This document shows, in pieces, positions 19,033 to 30,116 of a DNA stretch of 64,000 nucleotides. Within the stretch, counting starts at the first letter, position 1, and each line of letters begins with the position of its first letter. The notes under the pieces are model-generated. The model worked only from the letters and a program-made list of their open reading frames with translations. It was not told where the DNA came from and did no database searches. The position numbers and the translations under genes are program-made. This DNA is from Lytechinus pictus (Eukaryota; Echinodermata; Echinoidea; Temnopleuroida; Toxopneustidae), in contig NC_087252.1 of NCBI RefSeq assembly GCF_037042905.1, positions 35,368,965 to 35,432,964 of the forward strand, given 5' to 3'.

Positions 19033-20038
19033 AGAAATCTATCCTCTCTCTCCCTCAAATAAACCCTTCCCTTCATCTCACTCTCTCTTTCTGGTGTTTA
19101 TTGATTGCTAACCCTCTCTCTTCTCTATCCCTCAAAATACAAATCTCCTCCATTTCTCTCTCTTTCTGCTGTTTATCGATTGCCTGAGGAAAGGTAAGGC
19201 AGCTATAACAACATGGCGCTACTCTCATACAAACACGGTCCTTGCCTTCCATAAAACGGCAAGCAAAGCCGCTTTCTTTTGAGCTAAATATTATCGCATC
19301 CTAACTCATTCACCATCATATGCACTTTATATCAAAACAACTTGGTTATTAAACAAAATAAGAACCAAATTTTCCTCTCCAACAAAATTTCAATCAGCAA
19401 CATGAATAATATAAATACTATCCATAAATATGAATATCTGTTTAAAATCTTATTGTGCTTTACACACAATATCTTATAATTTATTTTAAACATATAAAGT
19501 AGACAAGACAATGAAAATAAACACAAAGACGGATCTCAATTATTCAGTGACTTTTTATTCAAGTGACAATAATTTCCATCTGGATTGAAAATAAAAACAA
19601 AAAGTGAAAACAAAAACCCCACTTCCCTATAAGATGAAGCTATACTACTCTCCCTGATTGTAGTCTGTACAAGATGGACACTAGTCTGCATGCACAGACC
19701 CTGATTGAAACTTCTATCAACAAGTGGGTCTTCACACAAAGACTAGCACATGTAAAACTTGCCTCAGCAAGAGGGCCTTCAGTACACAAGACATTGTAGT
19801 CTTTGCATTCAGACCCCTAACTCAAGCCAGGGGTTCACACAGCAGACTAGGTGGACACAGAGTTCATCAACAAAAGGACATAAAAAGGTAATTTTTCACC
19901 ATCGAATCAGTGAAAAGGGTGATCACGTCAAAAAGAAAATCTAATATTTGAGGCATTGTTTAGGTGGGAAAATGGGACATAATACTTGTTTGCAGTATAC
20001 TCTGTCATCGGAGCATGGATATCTGTGGGGTCCTTTTA
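19033..20038. other. no recognised gene
   Basis: CT-rich to about 19170, then AT-rich noncoding sequence. Around 19640-19830 there are several TAGTCTG/CAGACT-containing segments related to the MITEs at 20559 and 51097. Confidence 0.5.
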
Positions 20039-20493
20039 TAATAGACCAGTTCGTAGTTACTTCATGGACAATTTTGGTCAAATGACCTTTCATTTCTTTC
20101 ATTGTGATAGGCAGATTTCAAAGCAAGATATTACGTAAGCTTGCCTTACATAGCAGGATGAAGAAATTGAATAGACCAGGTGACTAAAATAGCACACCAA
20201 TGAACACCTTATGAAGGTATTTGTTGCATTCCTAATTTGAATGCATATCATAGCATGTTGCACAATGTACTTGGCAAACTGTGAAATACCAGTCATTCGT
20301 GGACGCATTGTTGTTTTTTGTGGATGTAAATGTAAACCAAAATTCAAAAGAATATATGAATAATCAAGACATCAAAGTTGGTGCTTATCTCATTAGATTT
20401 TAAACCATCATGTCACTTTAGTACAAATGACCTTCCTCTGATCATGCGTAGAATCTTTTGATCATGCGCAGAAAGGAACTATGAACTGGCTTA
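20039..20493. mobile_element. 450-bp MITE (CCAGTTCGTAGTT ends), copy 1
   Basis: The left end TATAGACCAGTTCGTAGTTA-like sequence is mirrored by AACTATGAACTGGCTTATA at the right. It is nearly identical over its length to 21886-22338. Its minus-strand frame (82 codons) is repeated in the other copy but has no recognisable protein signature. Confidence 0.85.
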
Positions 20494-20558
20494 TAATCCA
20501 TGGATGTACATGGTGTTCACTTTGTAATGAAATTGGCCCTGCCAGTGTGCTAAGCTGC

Positions 20559-21234
20559 TAGTCTGCAGGCACAGACCTTTGGTTTTTGCAATTTGCATGG
20601 TGCATAATGCAGAGTCTGAAAAACTAAGACTAGATTCACTATGTACTTGACCTGCCTCTACTAGTCTTACTTGACACACACAGGTTACACGGGCCTAATT
20701 ACAACTGGCAGGCAAAAGATATTCATTCAAGCCAACCCATTCTCAATCTTTAAATTTGATATTGCTGATTGACAAAAATGAATGAATATGATTGATAATC
20801 TAACACTGATTCTAGGGAAGGTACCTACTGAACTTCCTTTTTCAAAATTGGAAAGATATATCACCACTATGGAACTATATTTTTACTGGCGGAAGAATTA
20901 GGGCCATTTTACTCTCTCAAGTGATGAATTTGATCCTGTCAGGTGTAGTCTCCATAAATGCCGATTTATTTTTAAAATGAGCTGGTCGAGGTACCCTTTT
21001 TTGGTCAGATATGGAATGTCAGATATATATCCTATCCACTGGTAGTAAACATTCAACCATCAAATTTCTTCCTTATTTTTTATGAATTTTTTTAAAGTGC
21101 CACTTTAACACACAGGTCTATGGGAAATTATTTAGGCATGTGATACCCACAGTTAGTCTGGAGTCTATCTAGCCTTCACTGTAGAAAGGGATAATTGGTT
21201 AAAGTATTAAATTTGAGTCTGTGCTTACAGACTA
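20559..21234. mobile_element. MITE with TAGTCTGCAGGCACAGACC ends, copy 1
   Basis: The left TAGTCTGCAGGCACAGACC is mirrored by GTCTGTGCTTACAGACTA. AGTCTG/CAGACT motifs and 'gactagattcactatgtac' recur inside. The 200-bp relative at 51097-51296 lacks the central part (about 20700-21140), so this copy may itself be interrupted. Confidence 0.65.
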
Positions 21235-21885
21235 CAAAGCTGCTCTGTACTTGAACATGAAGTTGTGCACTGCCACCAAATTGAATGAATCAAAATCATG
21301 GAGCAATGGAAACAGGCCCTATCAAATGACAAACACGTTTCAATTATCACAATGATAATCTTAAGCAGGGAGAGTAGGATTATGCTTGCTTGTATTTCTT
21401 GATTAATAATGGTGTGTTCCCACTGCAAGCAAATCAATCAAATCCTTCAAAAAGATAATTCCCAGCATGAAAATGATAATGCTATAAAGATGCAGACATT
21501 CTTATGACACATGGAGAGTAAGAAAATAAATAACTCATTCAAAATAAGAGAAAATGTAACTCTTACAAAAAATAAATAAAATAATAATAAACACCATGGA
21601 TACATCATCGACAGACGCAAATCACTTACATTACATCCAGTGGGAACACAGCCCACTCATTTGTGGCTCAGCAAATTAAAGCCCCATTCACATTGAGCAT
21701 TTCATTAAGAACAAGTAGGTGAATCACCCTACTTTGTGTGCAAATCACAACACAATCAGAGAAAGACAAATGGGTATATACACTGTACATAATTAAATAT
21801 TACTAGTAATCGGTGACCTGGGCTTTGTAACACAAAGGTTAGCGATCGACCATGGGGTTGCTATCTAAAACTGATCATGTACTAT

Positions 21886-22338
21886 AGACCAGTTCGTAGT
21901 TACTTATGGACAATTTTGGTCAAATGACCTTTCATTTCTTTCAATATGATAGGCAGATTTCAAAGCAAGATATTACGTAAGCTTGCCTTACATAGCAGGA
22001 TGAAGAAATTGAATAGACCAGGTGACTAGAATAGCACACCAATGAACACTTTATGAAGGTATTTGTTGCATTCCTACTTTGAATGCATATCATAGAGTGT
22101 TGCACAATGTACTTGGCAAACTGTGAAATACCAGTCGCTCGTGGACGCAGTTTTTTTTTTTGTGGATGTAAATGAAAAGCACAATTCAAAACAATATATG
22201 AATAATCAAGACATCAAAGTTGGTGCTTATCTCATTAGATTTTAAACCACCATGTCACTTCAGTACAAATGACCTTCCTCTGATCATGCGTAGAATATTT
22301 TGATCATGTGCAGAAAGGAACTACGAACTGGCTTATAG
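21886..22338. mobile_element. 450-bp MITE (CCAGTTCGTAGTT ends), copy 2
   Basis: Ends CTATAGACCAGTTCGTAGTT and, inverted, AACTACGAACTGGCTTATAG; a TA target is likely. It lies 1.4 kb from copy 1 in the same orientation. Confidence 0.85.
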
Positions 22339-22675
22339 TCAATGCAATCAATCGCAGAAATCTGCCCTAAGATCAATCAATAAGATTTATGCAACAGGGC
22401 CCAGGTGTGTCCTCAAATACCTGCATTTTGTAGTTTCAACGGCCCATTGATGAAGTGCTTACGACAGTTTCACACTCTCATGAACAACAATCATGAGAGA
22501 ATCATTATTCATAATTGCAACTTACAGAGGAACCACAATGAACACACCACACTTTCAATAACCAAATATTCAATACCAAAGAGATTATCACCAGGGAGTG
22601 GTTTCACAAAACCATAACGAGGACAAGTTTGCCATCATCACATGAGAATACATTTATTATCATTATTATTATTAT

Positions 22676-22870
22676 TATTTGTTTGGCATCGCCTGTGCCT
22701 GGAAGGCTATAAGCGAACTGAATCGCTGTGACCCGCAGGTCTCTCCTCCCGATATAACTGATCGGGGGAGTACAGGTGGTCCACTACACCATGGTTTCCC
22801 CCTACTCTTATAAGAATAGTGCAGTGGCTTCTTAAAGTGCAAAGGACCTCGATTGAACGTCCTATCTGAG
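22676..22870 (+). repeat. SINE-like repeat (ggcatcgcctgtgcc)
   Basis: A TTA-repeat is followed by 'tttgtttggcatcgcctgtg', with a related segment at 48995-49100 ('gtttgggcatcacctgtgcc'). It looks like the tail-and-body part of a SINE, or of its inverse; no clear A or B box was seen. Confidence 0.45.
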
Positions 22871-22899
22871 GGAATATATTTGGTCTTACCTGGTATATG

Positions 22900-23364
22900 C
22901 AGACCTGCCAACCTCTGGGAATGAAAAACTGTATTCTGTGATTAAAAAAACTGTATTTTTCCCCCCAAAAAAGTGTATTTCATAATAAAATGCTTGGCGC
23001 ACTCGCTCATCGCGGCGCTCAAGCTGCATGCAAGCTAAAATGCGCACTGCTCTTGCAGATGAAAAAAAAACATTAAAACATGTGTATATCTTCACCCTGG
23101 TTTGAACAAAATGATTGGAAAAAAAAACAAGTTACCTGAAAGTACATTGATCTAATAACCATATTTGTGCACGTTTTATGAAATAGAGACATATAGAGAT
23201 TACTTTTCTCAATAAATTACGATTCAGTTAAAAAAGAAAAGAAAAAATTATTTTATTTAATTTTTTTTTACAAAAAACGTATTATTCAAAGAAAAAACGT
23301 ACTGCCGTTTTTTGGTTGCAAAAACGTACTAAATACGGCTAAAACGTACTGGTTGGCAGGTCTG
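22900..23364. mobile_element. MITE with CAGACCTGCCAACC ends, copy 1
   Basis: Terminal CAGACCTGCCAACC and GGTTGGCAGGTCTG are perfect inverses. It contains poly-A runs and iterated 'aaaacgtact' / 'aactgtatt'. Copies: 28914-29326 (closely similar), 38799-39174 (diverged), and a partial near 59180-59370. Confidence 0.9.
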
Positions 23365-23934
23365 AATATGTATCATGTATTCATGTACATATACAAGGTA
23401 TGCCATTTACATTTGATAAATAATGTATGAGAATTAAATGGAATTGAACTATTTTTGTCTCATAACTGTCTTCTCTGATATCTTATTACACAATATAATT
23501 TTATTTTTGGCAAACTTGTAATTATAATGGTTCTTGTGAAACCCCACAGCAATCCAATCTTGTGATATAAATTTACACTTTAGGAATGGACAGAATTCAA
23601 GGAAAAAAGAAACAGATTTCCTGACCGAAAAGTATCCTGTTGGATACTGACCTGGCCAATTGCATATTATTAAACGAAACTACCAGAGTAAATTAGCCAT
23701 TCGTCCACAAAATCCTTGCTTTTGATTGGATACTGAGCAGTGTTACTACAGTAGTTGTAATTGGATGGAAAAGTAAGTATTAGTTACTTGTACTTTTATG
23801 CAACAGGAACATGGCAGCATTTAACAGTAAAATTTTGATAACTGATACTTGCAACCACGGTTCATATGTCTGATAGACTCCAATCAAATCTGACAGAAGA
23901 GAGGGGTCAAATTCATAGCAAAGGGATTTAGGTG

Positions 23935-24192
23935 TGGGGCGTCGTGGTCTAGTGGTTACGAATCTCGTCTTTCAATCAGAGGTACGTTGGTTCAAATCTC
24001 AGCCATGGCATGTTTCCCTTCAGCAAGATATTTACCCACATTGTGCTGCACTCAACCCAGGTGAGGTGAATGGGTACCCGGTAGGATTAATTCCTTGCAT
24101 CAAGCGCCTTTAGCAGCTGGAGCTTCAGGTGGGGTGCCATATAGTGCACTATTGAATAAGAAACTAGATAAATGGCGCTCATAAATGCTGTA

Positions 24193-24224
<32 letters not shown>
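23935..24224 (+). mobile_element. tRNA-derived SINE, full length
   Basis: The 5' head is tRNA-like: A box TGGTCTAGTGGTT (23945-23957) and B box GGTTCAAATCTC (23989-24000). A body follows ('ccaggtgaggtgaatgggta', 'tagcagctggagcttcaggt') and a (TTA)n tail at about 24189-24224. Confidence 0.9.
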
Positions 24225-24309
24225 GGACATAGATTTGAGACGAGGTGGTTTGTTTGAGCATTACATCGTCTGTGATAGAGTTGGGAGGATGTCAGTAAAA
24301 ACAAGTGGA

Positions 24310-25258
24310 ATGCCTCTGGCCGTCTCACCTGCATCACGCGATTCAATATAGCAGCAGTGCTGATTTTGAAAACTACTATAACTCGCACAAGATGTTCAGT
24401 GATACTTGGTTACTCTTACTGTATTTCCACGTTTTATGAACTAGACCAATACACTTATAGAGATATGATGGCAATTCAACAAATACCCCCAACGTGGCCA
24501 AAGTTCTTTGACCTTAACATGACCTTTGACCTTGATCATGTGACCTGAAACTTGCACAGGATGTTCAGTGATACTTGATTACTATTATGTCCAAGTTTTA
24601 TGAACTAGACCAACACACTTTCAAATTTATGGCTGTAATTCAACAAATACCCCAATTTGGCCAAAGTTCATTGACCCTAAATGACCTTTGACCTTGATCA
24701 TGTGACCTGAAACTTGCACAGGATGTTCAGTAATACTTGATTACTATTATGTCCAAGTTTCATGAATCAGATCCATAAACTTTCAAAGTTATGATGGTAA
24801 TTCAACAGATACCCCCAATTCGGCCAAAGTTCATTGACCCTAAATGACCTTTGACCTTGGTCATGTGATGTGAAACTCAAGCAGGATGTTCATTGATACT
24901 TGATTAACCTTATGTATAAGTTTCATGAACTAGGTCCATATATTTTCTAAGTTATGATGACATTTCAAAAACTTAACCTTAGGTTAAGATTTTGATGTTG
25001 ATTCCCCCAACATGGTCTAAGTTCATTGACCCTAAATGACCTTTGACCTTGGTCATGTGACATGAAACTCAGGCAGGATGTTCAGTAATACTTGATTAAC
25101 CTTATGGCCAAGTTTCATGAACTAGGTCCATATACTTTCTAAGTTATGCTGTCATTTCAAAAACTTAACCTCAGGTTAAGATTTGGTGTTGACGCCGCCG
25201 CCGTCGCCGTCGGAAAAGCGGCGCCTATAGTCTCACTCTGCTATGCAGGTGAGACAAA
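24310..25258 (-). mobile_element. DR1-carrying MITE, copy 3, inverted
   Basis: A close, inverted copy of 11410-12372, from 'gtctcacctgcatcacgcg' to 'gctatgcaggtgagac'. TGACCTTTGACCT (DR1 on the minus strand) occurs at 24520, 24682, 24845 and 25037. Confidence 0.88.
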
Positions 25259-25259
25259 A

Positions 25260-26348
25260 AACCTCTCAACCAAGTTTATGTCACATAAAACTCGCGATTA
25301 ATCATTCACTTCAATAGAGTAAAAAATAAAGAATAAATCAATACACCATCTTAAATGCTTGTTTCCTGAATACTTGATGGTAATTTCTTCACAAGAACAA
25401 AATTACAGGTGCTTTAAAATATACAACAAAGTAATCAACCAACACACAAAATCAAAATGAAAAAAAATGTTCATCATGAATCACATGAACCCCCCCCCCC
25501 TGATCAATCACTTATATCTCAACTGTCCTCTCCCGCATTAACTGTGTCCAATAGAAAATACATAATATACAAAAATAGGGTGAGAAATTACAAATCATAA
25601 TAAACACCTGATGTTCAGGATGAGTTCAATCTAAATTAGTAGTTGTGCATGAAATATTTACAGAAAACCGATAATCTACATTCCACAAAGCATGGGTTGA
25701 TTTCAATGAATTGAGTATTTTAAATATGCTAGGAAACCCTGGGTTTTGTCTCTTCAATAAATAATTTGTTTTTTAAGCATTTGTCATGGACTTAATGAAT
25801 AATTGTAATGTTTAAATGATTTACTATCAATCTAATGAGTTACCATTAATACATGTCATTGGAATACGCTCCAAACATGGCCTGTGTAAATAGAAAAAAT
25901 ATCTTTAATAATTATAGCAAATCCAGACATTCAGAATATTTGGAATGGCGAAACTATATATAACTTAATACAGTACATGTAGATGTAAATGGAAGTAAAA
26001 GATATCTGCATGCCCTATAGGTGCTGTATCAGGCAAGCAAATTCATCCTAACCCTTCATACTGCAAGCTCTTGAGTATGGGAAATCTACTGGTTTTATCT
26101 TGCCACACTAACTTTCAGTTTGAATACATTCTGACTATTGGCCATCCACCTCTTACATTCAATCATATTGCTAGTATAAAAATCAAACATTCGAGAAAAA
26201 TAAACAAACCTGCTTATAAAAATTATAAATATGTACATCAAGAAATGCTCATAGTTTAAGGCAATAAATAAGAAAATCTCGAAAATAGAACACAATATGA
26301 CGTCACAGTCACACTGATGAAACCCGACTCCCAACCGACCAATGATGT
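25260..26348. other. no recognised gene
   Basis: AT-rich intergenic sequence with a C tract at about 25491. The 60-95-codon frames at 26071-26382 show no family signature and overlap each other on opposite strands. Confidence 0.5.
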
Positions 26349-26741
26349 GACAATTCGGGGGATTCACAATACGGTGCGCCATCTATCGGTAGGCAGCGGA
26401 CAGGCCAATTTCTAACTTTTGGGTCGACATCACGCGCAGGCCAGGCCAACCAGCGAATAGCGCTGGTGTAAAGATGCTTCAAATATGAAAACCATATGAT
26501 AAACGGAGGAAGAATTCACCGAAAATGGTCTAAATTTCCTAAAGAAATTTGCAGCGAATTTCTCTCCCAGCTCCTAGACCCTGGTATAACAGAATAATTT
26601 TATGCAAACCGTCCGAGTCATACAGCATAATGTACTAGCGCGCTCAGCAGATGTCGACTTTTTCCCATGAGGCATCACGAATTTCGGCCTGTCCGCTGCA
26701 ACCAATAGGTGGCGCAACATATTGTGAATCCACCAAATTGA
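26349..26741. mobile_element. MITE with about 55-bp TIRs and 8-bp target duplication
   Basis: The left end GACAATTCGGGGGATTCACA and right end TGTGAATCCACCAAATTGA are imperfect inverses. The pairing continues through 'rtggcgcaccta'-type sequence to 'gcagcggacaggcc' for about 55 bases. A perfect AATGATGT is duplicated at 26341-26348 and 26742-26749. An 8-bp duplication fits hAT- or P-like transposition. Confidence 0.85.
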
Positions 26742-26766
26742 AATGATGTAATAGTTTTAATCGGTG

Positions 26767-27900
26767 TGGGGCCCGTAACACAAAGTTTAGCAATCATCGT
26801 AGAACATATTTTTTTTACAATTGATTGCACTGACTACCATGTACAATTGATCATAAAAATCAAGCGTACGATTAAGGTGACAGGTGCCCTATTACCGTGC
26901 GGAAACGACTACGGGTATATAATCAAGCATAGGATTCTTACTAAGTACCTGTACCCCAACAAACTATATATTTTTGGAAAGCTTATGAGCTGATCTACAC
27001 AAAAATTTGCACTGTGGCATATTAGCTTTATGCATAAGCAAAATATGGTCATTCAAAGTCATGACTTTAAAAATCATGATTTTTCTCTATATGAACTTTC
27101 TATGGTTATAACTTCACAACAAAGAGTGTAATTTAAGTTTTGATGGATTAATTTAATTCTCTGACTTCTTTGTGATGAATTTATGATGGCTTTAAGAAAT
27201 ATTCAGAGTAGAATTGTAAAAATTATGGATTAAACTAGCAGTCAGATAATGAGAAATTCAGAAAGGACTTTTATACACAACTCCACCTGTGGGGGTACCA
27301 TGCACAAAAACTATCATTATTTTGTTGTACTCTTCAAGATACACAATTCTACAAAATTTTATGCAAATCCAATGATTAGAACTCGAGTTATTACATTTTT
27401 CATTAAAAAACCCTCAATTTTGTATAATATCACGATAAAGAAAGGGCTATAATACTAATAATAACGGACATTTGTAACGCGCCATGTCTGTCACATAGTG
27501 TATGTAACTTGTAGTCGCTGCCATATTGTGCAATACAGTAGCTCTCCCTATTTGGCCAACAGAGGGTGGTAGTCCACTTTGCTACATGGAATATCTGGGG
27601 CTTCAGCCAAAAAAAATCTGGGGATTTTCTGATTTTTTTTAAGGCAGTATCAAAGGTTTTGGGGACAGATTTAATCACTTCCGGTGTGTAAAATACTACT
27701 TCCGGTTTGAGAATTTTATGAAAATATGTTTTAACCCCCCTCTTATTAAAAAAAGAGGTAGAATATTGAGATAAAACAAGTTGCATGATGAAGTACACAC
27801 ATGAAACTAGCAAAGGAGACAAAAAAAATAAAATCATTAAAATAAAAAAAAATTAGGGCACCTGTCACCTTAATCGCTAAACTTTGTGTTACGGGACCCT
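26767..27900. mobile_element. MITE (taacacaaagtttagc ends) interrupted by another element
   Basis: The left GGGGCCCGTAACACAAAGTT and right AACTTTGTGTTACGGGACCC are inverted ends of one element. Its interior is split at TTAA by the 994-bp element 26876-27869. Related ends occur at 21820, 35940 and 36060. Confidence 0.8.
26876..27869. mobile_element. 994-bp TTAA-flanked element (GGTGACAGGTGCCCT ends)
   Basis: TTAA at 26872-26875 and 27870-27873 flanks perfect inverted ends GGTGACAGGTGCCCTA and TAGGGCACCTGTCACC. No transposase frame; the longest frame (minus, 135 codons, 27430-27837) is unrecognised. Confidence 0.85.
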
Positions 27901-28200
27901 AGAGTCGTTTTCGTCGGCGTGACTGCGAGCTTATTTTAATCGTTTGCAAGACACAAGATTGCAGCGTGCTCCAAATTATCCCCAGAGATTTACAACAGAA
28001 TACACACGATGATTGCATCTTTTAAATATAAATGAAAATGAAATTTACAAAACCAAATATAATTAATAAACTCCTTCAATATCACAGACCAAATTATACA
28101 GAAAATATCATGTAAAAGTATGAATATATTATGACATTTTATGAGATTGTACTACTCTGATATATTTTCCATGCATGCATAAATATATAAAATATTCATC

Positions 28201-28206
28201 TTTATT
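28201..28206 (-). promoter_or_regulatory. candidate LIPE poly(A) signal
   Basis: The first AATAAA on the minus strand downstream of the LIPE stop; it would give a 3' UTR of about 1.7 kb that includes the MITE at 28914-29326. Its use is unproven. Confidence 0.3.
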
Positions 28207-28913
28207 TGAGATTAAATAATAATGAAGGCAGCTGTAAATGTGAAATAAATTGACATTCAATCACTTCATCAAGTTCTCTTGAGTCATCATGGCTTGGTAA
28301 AATGTTTATAATATGAAACCACAAGATTCCAACATACATTCTTTGTATACTGTAAAGAGAAAACAAATAGCATGGGATGTATTTTATCAAATCAAAATAC
28401 AAATTCAATCTCTAATGAAACCTCCATTGCCACTGGTTGGTTACACTCATCATGTACACCAAATGCAAGCATTGTTATGATTGGCTAACCAGAATGTCTC
28501 CCTCTCTCTCTCTTTCTGTTCTTTCTTCTCTTCCCCTCCTCTATTTTCACCCCTTCTTCCGTTCTTTCTCTACTCCTTCATCCTCTTTCTTATTATTCTT
28601 TGGAAAAATACAAAAATATAAATATCTAGATTTGTGACTAAGATATCCGTAAGTGAAAAATGGTGACAGCAAACATTGTCCTGCCACGGTTATGGCAATT
28701 TCAGTCGATCTTTAGGAGTTGTGAATGCCCTCCTTGATTTTACTAACACTATTTTACTTTCAAGTTCAAACAACAGTACATTATCAGATATGCATATTTA
28801 AGACAAATGAGAAGGAAAGCTTGGCAAAATTTGGGATACAGTGTATATTGACTAACTTTCAAGTATTTAACCCATCAATGTAGAAATTTCTGAGACTCTT
28901 ACAGTATAGATAG

Positions 28914-29326
28914 CAGACCTGCCAACCTCTGGGAATGAAAAACTGTATTCTGTGATACAAAAAACTGTATTTCATAATAAAATGCTTGGCGCACTCGCCC
29001 ATCACGGCGCTCAAGCTGCATGCAAGCTAAAATGCGCACTGCTCTTGCAGATGAAAAAAAAAACCCATTGAAACTTGTGTATATCTCACCCTGGTTTTTA
29101 CAAAATGATTGAAAAAAAAAAAGTTACCTGAAATTACATTGATCTAATAACCATATTTGTGTACGTTTTATGATATAGAGACATATAGAGATGATTTTTC
29201 TCAATAAATTACGATTAAAAAAAAAAAAAAAAAAAAAAACGTATTTTTAAAAGAAAAAATGTACTGCCGTATTTTGGTTGCAAAAACGTACTAAATACGG
29301 CTAAAACGTACTGGTTGGCAGGTCTG
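28914..29326. mobile_element. MITE with CAGACCTGCCAACC ends, copy 2
   Basis: Close copy of 22900-23364 in the same orientation, with an expanded A tract at about 29218-29240. Confidence 0.9.
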
Positions 29327-29329
29327 AGA

Positions 29330-29888
29330 TAGGCATGGATCACATTGAGCAACTTGCTTTGTAGCCGTTTTCACCCCTTTTTATAGCTGCTTTGGAGCCA
29401 TTTTGTAGCCCTACTGAAAAACAACAGTGAGTTGTGCCCATTAAGATTTATCCATAGGGTTTCAGTACATGAAAAGGATACAAAAACAGCAAGTTTCATC
29501 CATTTTACCGACAGCTATGCTCACAGTAGAGCCAAGTTTAAATCTCTTATCAGTCCATTAAATAAATTAATCGTATTTCTAGGAATCAATGAATAATAAG
29601 CAAAGAAAGATGGGTGACTCTGTTCACTTGTGCCTGGGATTAGAATACATGGCCCCATTTGGGCATATCTGTGTTGGTAATTCCACACTCTGGATATCAT
29701 AAGCAAGGTTTTGTCAATTTCTATACACATACCTGATGATAACGCCACACTTTGAACAGACTGAAGCCTAGTGGCCCATGTATCAAGCCTACGGACATAA
29801 AGAGTATTCAGTAGTTGACAGGTTGACACAACATGAACAAACATCTTAAAATGACTAGATGACAGTTTATCGCTGGGTTGGATTCAGC
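29330..29888 (-). other. LIPE 3' flank or 3' UTR
   Basis: Directly downstream of the LIPE stop. A 107-codon minus-strand frame (29521-29844) lies here but shows no protein family features and is probably untranslated sequence. Confidence 0.4.
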
Positions 29889-30116
29889 TCAATCTGATAG
29901 CGTTTCAAACTCATCGTCATGGAAACCATAGAGCACATGCATAATGTGGCGTACACACACCATGGACGCCTCTTTACATTCCTTGCCGACCGTTGAGAAG
30001 TTTAGAAAGCCGTGGGGAAGGTGATCGACTATCTCCAAGAAGACGGGCTTACCCATGCCACGAAGCTTCCTAGCAAAGCTGATTGAGTCATCCAATAATG
30101 GGTCTAACGCACAACC
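29889..30116 (-). CDS. LIPE: LIPE last exon, catalytic Asp and His
   Basis: Encodes [20 protein letters not shown] through [10 protein letters not shown] and stop TGA. It carries the catalytic Asp (ALDP) and His (LPHGF). The C-terminal tail is short and acidic, unlike the Gly/Ala-rich tail of the human protein. Acceptor ttccacag. Confidence 0.95.
   Translation of the reverse strand, partial: GCALDPLLDDSISFARKLRGMGKPVFLEIVDHLPHGFLNFSTVGKECKEASMVCVRHIMHVLYGFHDDEFETLSD

Noticed and set aside
20099..22189. Two similar 82-codon minus-strand frames as a duplicated gene
   Set aside because: They lie inside two copies of a 450-bp MITE with inverted ends; the similarity is that of the element.
27430..27837. 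135-codon minus-strand frame as a transposase
   Set aside because: No catalytic motif or family resemblance and too short; it lies inside a non-autonomous TTAA element.
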